This document shows, piece by piece, positions 56,901 to 64,000 of a DNA stretch of 64,000 nt. The stretch lies in assembly GCA_030248135.1 (NCBI GenBank), contig JASANC010004235.1, positions 1 to 64,000 on the forward strand, in the 5' to 3' direction. The notes under the pieces are model-generated. The model was not told the origin of the DNA and searched no databases. It was given only the letters and a program-made list of their open reading frames with translations. The position numbers and the translations under genes were made by a program. The stretch comes from Theristus sp. LFF4_11. Lineage: Eukaryota; Nematoda; Chromadorea; Monhysterida; Xyalidae. Position 1 is the first letter of the stretch, and each line of letters begins with the position of its first letter.

Positions 56901-59900
56901 TGGTAAAAAACGTTTTTTTTCAAATCCATGTATATAAAACGGTTTTTTATACCGCGTCCGGTTCTTTATACCCGGTTTTTTTACCGACCCAGTATCTGAA
57001 GAATCTTGTGATTGCGACAATTTCTGGTACTCTGATTTTACGCAAACCGCTGAATAATGAGTAAAAGACCACAATTCTAGCCAGAAACTGTATGTGTTTC
57101 AATGGAAACGTATTCCAATCTTGATTTTATTTGAATCGGTGGCGCTTAGAGAGTATGCAGCATCAGAAAAATTATCAGATGCGAGTTTAAAACAAAAAAA
57201 CTAACGCAAGACAGATTGACATGTTCAACAGCAAGGAATGTGATACATGCAAATCAATTGAACTGACACGATCGAGAGATATGTAACTGCACAACAATTT
57301 CACCGCGTTTCTAAATAAAAGATCACCGAAAGACAAAGAGAATCACGAACCCGCACAGACGAAAGAAGTGAACCAAGAACAAAATTGAAAGAGCAAAAAA
57401 ATCAGATGGAGATTCGGGTCACTATCACCAGTACAACAGCACGACGACATCACCAACAAAACTTTGAGCAATTTCCGAGTTCAAAGACACAAAATTTCAG
57501 GAAATTTGACTGAATAAATATTAGCCATTCACCCGATTTTTTTCTATTCATCATCATCATCATGAGTATCATCAATGCAGCCGTCACCATCATCATCAGT
57601 CAAGTCGTCATCAGAGCTGTCCACACAATTTGCCGATGCAAGCGCAGCAATGTTCTCAGTGGCAGCAGCTGACGCTGCCGACGGGGACTGCGAATCCGTG
57701 CTGTCGCAGTTTGACAGCAACGATTCCGTGCTGTTGCCAGCAACACTTGACACGGGTCTCAGGGTGCTTTATTTATACCAAGAGCGTGAATTGTGTTCTC
57801 CGGATCATCAAGTTATGAAGTGGCGAAAATGAAAATTGAAATGGATATGCGGAATACAGTGCATTTTGAGTGATTTCAAAAATTGAAATTTGGGTCCTTC
57901 GGCGGTATAAAAAACCGGAAAAAAACCAAAATTTACGCGGTAAAATATCGGTAATTTATTTTGGCCATTTTTTGGCGCTGGTATAAAAAACCGTTTTTTA
58001 TACCGTTTTTTATACCGACCCACCCCTACTCGACTGTACATGTTATCTTGATACATTCGAATGTGCAGGAACAGTGGCGTTTTGTTGTCAAATTGTTTTT
58101 TGTCTTCCTTCAGCCCGATCGCCGGCCACGTCAACCTGTGCCCGCAGTCGGTGAGCACAGCGAAACGTGACCAAGAAGTGCTGATCTCAACCGTGAAACA
58201 TGAAATCCTGCATGCGCTCGGTTTCTCCGCTGGACTGTACGCGTTTTATAGGAATCCGATCACGTTGGAGCCGCTGACGCCCAGGTCGGCTATTGGAAAC
58301 GCAGTTTCACCGAGTTAGCTCATGCTCATCTGACTCTCAGCTCATCTAATTTGAGCTAACTTGAAACTTTGAACCTAATAAACCGAAAAGAAATCGATTT
58401 TTCGGCTCTCCCAAATAATTTTTTGAACCATAATTCGAAGGAAATCGGATAACATTTTTTAGAAACGACCACGGGCGCCCACTGCATCTAGTCAGCAGCA
58501 AAGGTTACTATCAGTGGAGTGCGCAAACGGTACGAACGGTGCAGCGGCCTGATTGGTATGCGCTCAGTGGCAAGGTCGGTTCGGTGCGCTGCTATGTTTT
58601 TTTTTCAATTTTGAAAGTTCAAGCATTGCTTTATGTTAGTTTACAATGGCTGTTGCTATTTTCAAATGTGCATGTGAATTTTAAAGTATTTATTCAGATC
58701 ACAAAACCTGTCTTTTATTGCAGATGCGCCACTCCGTCGACATGGTCGTTACACCGACAGTCGTGCGCGAAGCACGAAAACATTTTGGCTGTGCCACTTT
58801 AGAGGGCGCCGAGCTGGAAAACCAAGGCGGGCCCGGTACCCGTATCACGCATTGGGAGAAGCGACTGTTTGAGGTGCACCAGTAGATCTCCGCATTGAGA
58901 ATATTCAGTTTCATTTGAGATCGCTCGGTATCGTGGTTGGGGAAAGTGTGAAACAAATGGTGTACGTTACGTTTTGCAGAACGAAGCAATGACTGGAACG
59001 CACACGCAGAATCCCGTTTACTCATCAATAACATTAGCACTGATGGAGGATACAGGCTGGTATCGGGCAAATTACAGGTAGCTCAAGGCGTCACCTTTCA
59101 TGGCCGAAAGTTTTGTCATTTGAACGCTGTCATGCTCATTCCAATCCGTTGTCAATGATTTCCAGTGTCGCCGAATCGCTGCACTGGGGCAATCAATTGG
59201 GCTGTGATTTTGCGCGGAAATCCTGCGCCGAATGGATCGCCAAACACCAACTCAGGTAGGCGCAGTCAAACTGGAAAACAATGTGCCGTTTGTGTACGTT
59301 CTGATTTCTGGCATGCTGATTAGCTGCATCGAGCTCGGCAGGATTAGTAGCCCAACTCAAAAATAGCCAATCATTTGACTTTCAGTGATTTACAATCAGA
59401 CTGTACATGTGACTGATTCGCCTTTTCCAGCCAAATCCAAACACGGTCCGTTCCAGCTTATTGATTGCAACCACGAAACTCCAACCCGGTTACAGGAAGA
59501 TTCCACCGTCACCGTTCTGCGACAGCGTGAAACACCGCGACTCGCTGACGTACACGACATGCACGGACACGCGTGATGCGCTGGCGCTGTGCAACCTGCA
59601 GCAGTACACGAAACCACTGCCGCTCGAATATCAGGTTGCTCATGCGTTTCGGTATCATGTGAGGAAAATCTGAGAATATTTGGAGAGGGGCACATCACTG
59701 TTGAGGCCGCGCTCTTGTGCATCTGATGTTTGCAGGGACCAAAATTTTAACATCCATAAAACTTTGTCGACTTGTTTGCAGAATATGATCTCATTGGACG
59801 GCGTGCCGGATGATCGGGTGGCGTTTTATGGTGGCTCGGTGGAGCTCGCTGATTTCTGTCCGTATAATCAGGTAAAAATGTGATCAGTCAATATGTGCTG

Positions 59901-61153
59901 AAATGCAGAACTCATCCATCCAACTATGATCATGATTTCACCAACTGATTGACATTGAATGTGCTTGAGTTTGTACAAGTGCCATTTTTTGGAGACTTTC
60001 ACCAAGCAATCGCCAACAAAACCACCGCAGGAATTCGAATGGCGCAATTCGTCCTCAAGTGGCAGCGGCAGCAGTCTCTCCGAAGGTCTCTCGACGGGCA
60101 GTCACGGTTCGTCCGCAGAGCACACGGCCGCCAATGACGCGGACAGACGCGACAGCCGCTGCGAGTTCGCGAGCAACACGCCCTACGGACTCGACAACGG
60201 AGCGCTGGAGGAGTATGGCGCGCGGGCGAGGTGTTTCAGTCACGCCAGCAAGTGGACGCAGCGAAAGTGCGGCTGGACGCGACGGTTTCGATACTATGGC
60301 GCTGGCTGTTATCAGGCTCGTTGGGTTCGGGCTGATTTTGTGACGTGTAAAATGCACAGGGAAACAAATGCCATCCATTCCAATCCAACCAACCTGAACA
60401 CACAGCCAAAACACGTTGGTTTTGGTTGGCGGAGGTATTTTGTGACTCAATAATGTATTAGTCGACTTTGCATTGACTTTGTCTGACACACAGCATTAAC
60501 GCGTGTGTACTCAGAAACCAAATGCAGCTCACTGATTGGTTGCATTTCAGTTGAACTGACTGAATGCTGAGTGTGGCCATCTAGCCAAACAGTCTGCGTC
60601 ATCATCGAATTCTTGAACTGACTGGGTGACCTTTGGCCAATCACAGTATTATTAAGGATCACGCCCCATTTCAGTATCAATGCCTGGGCGGTCAGTTGCA
60701 CCTGAGTTTGTTCAATGGCACCGCGCTGTACCCGTGCTCCTATTCGGGCCAAGTGGTCTACGTTCGTCGAGTCCACCAGGGATGGCTGCACGAAGGATCC
60801 ATCGTGTGTCCGCCGTGCGACGATTTTTGCCAGGTAGACGATTTTAGGATGTTATTGTTGATCAAGCAAATATAAAAATGCTGGCTTGATAAAAAAACAT
60901 GAAAAGGATTGATTGATCGCCTGATCTGAACGAGCTCAAGTTGTGCATGTGATTGACATCAATCGGCCTTGTATCGAATGAACTTTTTCAGAACTCCTCT
61001 TCATTCCGCTGCATGCGTGACCACCGACCAAAGAACGACCCCAGCGATCCACCAATCAGCGTGCCTTGTCGTGCTGCCGTTCATAATTTTGCTCCAACGT
61101 TGTGGTCACTGTTGTTGGTAGTGGCATTGTATCATTTCAGTTGCTCTTTCTGA
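50930..61153 (+). CDS. LMLN: Leishmanolysin-like metallopeptidase (invadolysin, family M8)
   Basis: Sixteen exons join in frame: 50930-51052, 52100-52209, 52290-52320, 52417-52499, 52618-52744, 56353-56537, 58114-58284, 58463-58574, 58724-58873, 58980-59077, 59166-59255, 59496-59634, 59782-59871, 60031-60315 or 60324, 60675-60833, 60992-61153; 704 or 707 aa. A signal peptide ([16 protein letters not shown]) begins the protein. The zinc site is HEILH (H249, E250, H253) followed by ALGF. The third ligand is probably H357 in THWEKR, and M368 in NEAMTG is the Met-turn. Many paired Cys follow, and the C-terminus is hydrophobic ([13 protein letters not shown]), suggesting a GPI signal. Invadolysins are zinc proteases conserved in animals. 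Exon 14 carries a Ser/Gly-rich insertion. Its donor is either GC (CAG|GCTCGT) or a weak GT nine bases on. Confidence 0.93.
51173..51913. mobile_element. TAGGGTTG-family hAT-like MITE, intact copy
   Basis: A 741-bp element with TAGGGTTGTTAAAA / TTTAACAACCCTA ends and perfect GCTGTGCA duplications (51165-51172, 51914-51921). It lies in intron 1 of the leishmanolysin gene and is the uninterrupted reference for the broken copies at 39558-47053 and 44163-45781. Confidence 0.9.
53040..56340 (+). other. Leishmanolysin intron 5
   Basis: A 3.6-kb AT-rich intron between the exons ending 52744 and starting 56353. Apart from the possible transposase relic at 55509-55925, nothing convincing was seen. Confidence 0.45.
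55509..55925 (+). pseudogene. Possible hAT-type transposase relic
   Basis: An open frame of 138 codons contains [18 protein letters not shown] followed by a hydrophobic strand. This resembles the first catalytic-Asp block of hAT transposases, which commonly read F-S-L-x-x-D-E-T-T-D with a following K and hydrophobic stretch. The rest of the frame is not recognisable. No element ends were identified around it. It could be a chance match in AT-rich intron DNA. Confidence 0.3.
56729..58036. mobile_element. Tc1/mariner-type MITE (CAGTCGAACTC family), copy 2, split by a hAT element
   Basis: It starts CATTGAACTCTAAATTTTAG after TA (56727-56728) and ends CAGTTCGACTG at 56894, with the terminal 8 bp duplicated at 58029-58036 before TA. 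The interior GTGATCACGTGATGCATGC matches copy 1 at 32960. It lies in intron 6 of the leishmanolysin gene. Confidence 0.75.
56895..58028. mobile_element. TAGGGGTGG-family hAT-like element
   Basis: The termini TAGGGGTGG / CCACCCCTA and repeated ACGGTATAAAAAAC subterminal motifs are flanked by TTCGACTG (56887-56894) and CTCGACTG (58029-58036), a 7/8 target duplication. A minus-strand frame of 69 codons at 57544-57753 is acidic (a [15 protein letters not shown] run) and unrecognised. Confidence 0.75.
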
Positions 61154-63007
61154 ATGAGCATTGTGCAAGACAACTGTTGTAATTGCGCCGTTTTGGCAGA
61201 AAAAGATCAAATCTGAGGCACAACTTGAAGCATTACGTTTAGTGTTAGTTAGTTTGAAACGATATTTCTGCCTGGATGGTTGATTTGTAAACTGAAATGT
61301 GGATTTTGAAAGGTTGTACACACTCGTAATTTTTGTTGGCCCGAATCTTGTTCTGGCTGGGTGTTGATATTTTATGATCGGGTATCAGCAGTTTTGTTAA
61401 AAAGCAGCATTCATTTCTGTCATGTGGCGATCTTTTAAAGTCTTGTGGCGTTTGTTTGCATTTCCGTTTTCTTTCCACAGCGCCCCATTTCTGTGTGGTT
61501 TACTTACTGGTTAGAATATTTCTATGATGATGCATAATGGATTTAAAGAAATAGTTTTCATATTTTTTGTCGCAGTTTGTTTGCCTTCAGTGTGCAACAA
61601 AGCAGCTAAAGTGGATGTGGTTGATATAAATACGAACGTTGTGATAAGAACTGTTTTTGATCTTTCGCGTTTTTTTATTAAGGGGCATTCAATGAGCAAT
61701 ATTTAATGACAGCGTAGCTATATGTTTTAACGCAGCTGCGCGTCACCAAATGCTGCGTCATGAATGCCGCTTTAGTTTTACCGTTGTGAACCTCTGAATG
61801 TGGATAGGTACAACCGTTGAACCATTTTTATCGACATGCAACGAACAATTTTTTCTCATGTTTATTGTTTACTACCTGCACAGATTGTGATCAGTAAAAA
61901 CTTTTCAGTTTGAAAAGTGTCATGATATTTCCGAAAATACTACACTACTACCGCATATGGCGTAATTATTGTTTGATGTTTAATTTTTGTTCTGGGCTTT
62001 CAGTCTTTTGGTTGTCTTTTTGCCCTGGTCCGTCTTTTGTCAGCACAAACATCGTCTGCACAACCCAAAGCAAGACAACTTTTTTAAAACCCTGTGACTA
62101 CTCTTTATTTTGTAACCAAAAAATTTGACATAATAATTGGCAGACGGAGTCATACGTAGAGTTGGAGTTGTCTTGCTGGCTGTCTAGCACGACGTGGACT
62201 GATAAATTTAGAATTTTCATGTTTTTTTTGTTTTTCTTCAATTTCTGCTTGATGTTTTCAGTAAATTTTTCATTGTTTCATTTCCTTAATTTTCATAACT
62301 GTTCTCAATGTTGTTTGCTTTGCGTATCTTTGTTGCTTTCCATTTCTTTCCACCTTCATGACAGTTATTTCTGATAATCAACGAAACACACCCGGTTAAA
62401 AAGAAAGCAGCCAAAAAGAGTGTTTTATAAAATTGATCTTTCGGATTACGAAATGATATTGTAATTTTTATCTGTCATAATATAATCCTGTTATTCTTTT
62501 CGCCGAAATGGATAGTTGTTTTTTGCCAATTATTGTTTCTTGCGCTTGTTGTGATACTTACTATTGTAAAGTTCTAATAAGAGATGGATGTTTCTTTTTT
62601 CATTAAAATAACAGTTGTAAGTACGCTTTGTTGAATTGTTTCATCAAAACTGTTGTCTCAAGTAACACCCTTTTCTTGCTTTTTTCATAGAAACGCTCTT
62701 GCTTTATTCAATCGTTTTCGTGCTTTGTTCATGTTTGAACTGAATAAAATTTCGATTGTAAATTGCAGGCGTTTGGGTGTTTTTGAACTGTCGGTCTTTG
62801 CACCTGATAATATCATATCGTTCGATGTCGGTGTAATGTCTCCGCGAAAGGTTTTTTTATCCACCCGATCAAGTTGGTATTTATGTACAGCTTGCTGATT
62901 GGCTGCGTTTGCTTTGAGATTCGTGTCAGGACGAGGCAGGCCAGAAACGGTAACACCCAGACCTGATAAAAACATTCTGTCACTGTTCACTCTCACAGAC
63001 CTACTGA
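61154..63007. other. Intergenic region between leishmanolysin and COX17
   Basis: AT-rich DNA. A stretch at 61708-61780 (GTAGCTATATGTTTTAACGC) resembles one in MOSPD2 intron 4 near 11620, suggesting a small dispersed repeat. No gene seen. Confidence 0.4.
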
Positions 63008-63220
63008 ATGCCTGAGAACAAGCCAGACCCATCCGGCGGCTGCAAGGCTGGCGCCAACGAAACTGCAGACTGTGACAAGAAGAAACTGAAACCGTGCTGT
63101 GCGTGTCCGGAGACGAAGCGGGCACGTGACGAATGCGTCGTTGAGAGGGGCGAGGCCGAGTGCAAGACGGAGATTGAGGCGCACAAACAGTGCATGCGAG
63201 ACATGGGCTTCAATGTGTAG
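63008..63220 (+). CDS. COX17: Cytochrome c oxidase copper chaperone COX17
   Basis: A single coding exon of 70 codons; a CACAG acceptor-like site just upstream suggests a non-coding first exon or trans-splice site. COX17 carries Cu(I) in the mitochondrial intermembrane space to SCO1/COX11 for cytochrome c oxidase assembly. The protein has the copper-binding pair C30-C31 in [10 protein letters not shown] and the twin CX9C motif, C33-C43 and C52-C62, that folds by Mia40 oxidation. The C-terminal [12 protein letters not shown] is the family signature. The N-terminus has two additional cysteines (C12, C22) not typical of the family. The length is close to the usual 60-70 residues. Confidence 0.96.
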   Translation: MPENKPDPSGGCKAGANETADCDKKKLKPCCACPETKRARDECVVERGEAECKTEIEAHKQCMRDMGFNV

Positions 63221-63290
63221 ATCTGCGCGCGCTGATTTTAGTGACATTCGATTGATCATTCGTCAATAGTTTCTAGTCCCCAGTGCAATC

Positions 63291-63296
63291 AATAAA
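63291..63296 (+). other. Polyadenylation signal of COX17
   Basis: AATAAA about 70 bases after the COX17 stop. Confidence 0.7.
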
Positions 63297-63564
63297 ACTA
63301 TATATTCCGACCGCCAGTTTGCCAAATTTGCGTTGTCTGAACGGACGGAACTAACCCGGAATAGTGAGATTTGTTGAATTCGTCGAATCAAACCAAACGG
63401 TGCCTTGTACTTTTGGTAAGCTTCAGCTTGCAAATGTAAATACAGCTTAAATTCTTTTTCACAAGGATCAAATATGTTGCTGTTCACAAAAACTACAATG
63501 TTTGATTGAAACACATTACATTGCAGACATAATAACCCCCCGAAAAACGGGAATCGCGACCAAC

Positions 63565-63795
63565 ATGCAATCGGTGCGTCTGAAGAGCGGCGGTGAGCAG
63601 CAACTGTTGCAGCAGATCCAGACGGCGCAGCAGCAAATCGTGCAGCTCGACATCGATGTGAAGCAGGCGATTGACGAACTGAAGCATGTCACCAATGTGA
63701 CGCAGCGTGATGTGACGTTGATTGTGAAGGCGATCAAGGATAGAATGAAACGCATGGAGACGATCGTGGATGAGCTGGCAGCGCTCGGGCAACAG
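63565..63795 (+). CDS. First coding exon of an unrecognised coiled-coil protein (partial)
   Basis: ATG at 63565 opens a 77-codon exon ending at the donor CAACAG|GTTAGC, phase 0; the next exon lies beyond the window. The product is almost entirely heptad-like helix, rich in Gln, Leu, Val and Lys (LLQQIQTAQQQIVQLDIDV, then DRMKRMETIVDELAALG), as in small subunits of BLOC/BORC-type or prefoldin-like complexes, but I cannot assign a family. TTGCAG at 63518-63526 suggests an upstream splice or trans-splice acceptor. An in-frame ATG at 63502 precedes that acceptor and is less likely to be the start. Confidence 0.6.
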
Positions 63796-64000
63796 GTTAG
63801 CGATTTGAAGAAAATGAAAGCAACACAAAATGTGGTTCTGGGTTACAGCGTTCCTTCGAGGACACTGTGCGAGTCGTGAGACGGGTTTTAATTATGAAAA
63901 CTTTTTTATGCAATGTTCAACCAACCAAACTCCTGGAAATTGATCACTCAACTTATCATTTGGTCGCCGTTTGTTGTTGCATCAGGTGCGCAGGCCAGTG

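Overview
The window is nuclear DNA from an invertebrate animal. Genes are split into many exons with GT-AG junctions. Acceptors are short and of the TTTCAG or TTGCAG type, as in nematodes. Introns are AT-rich and full of transposon debris. No diagnostic marker gene fixes the species; a repeat-rich nematode or related ecdysozoan is my best guess, and that is inference.

Layout. 1-2544: frame-broken coding-like DNA on the minus strand, ending in an LTR-like block with a primer-binding-site-like motif. 3702-4122 (-): a possible two-exon micro-gene. 4143-8509: a transposon nest rich in G/C runs. 9861-27319 (+): MOSPD2 (CRAL-TRIO, MSP domain, C-terminal membrane anchor), with two candidate internal first exons and a Helitron-like cluster in a long intron. 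30858-33795 (+): a five-exon rhodopsin-like GPCR lacking several canonical switch residues. 34398-39455 (-): ACBD5-type acyl-CoA-binding membrane protein, convergent with the GPCR. 39558-50615: an 11-kb Russian-doll nest of hAT-like and Tc1/mariner-like elements separating ACBD5 from the divergent gene on its right. 50930-61153 (+): leishmanolysin-like (invadolysin) metallopeptidase, 16 exons. 63008-63220 (+): COX17 copper chaperone. 63565 to the window edge (+): start of an unrecognised coiled-coil gene.

How the genes relate. MOSPD2 and ACBD5 belong to one cell-biological system. MOSPD2 is an ER protein whose MSP domain binds FFAT motifs, and ACBD5 is a peroxisomal tail-anchored protein that tethers to the ER through an FFAT motif. 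The ACBD5 here carries a good FFAT candidate. The other genes look like unrelated neighbours.

The most distinctive content is the transposon architecture. At least ten insertions are bounded by perfect or 7/8 8-bp target duplications, so insertion order can be read from the sequence. Several insertions fall inside the last 20 bp of one element family, and two families have terminal arms made of short GC-rich tandem units. Gene models were assembled by hand from splice signals and reading frame; one ACBD5 junction (exon 6 to 7) is unresolved.
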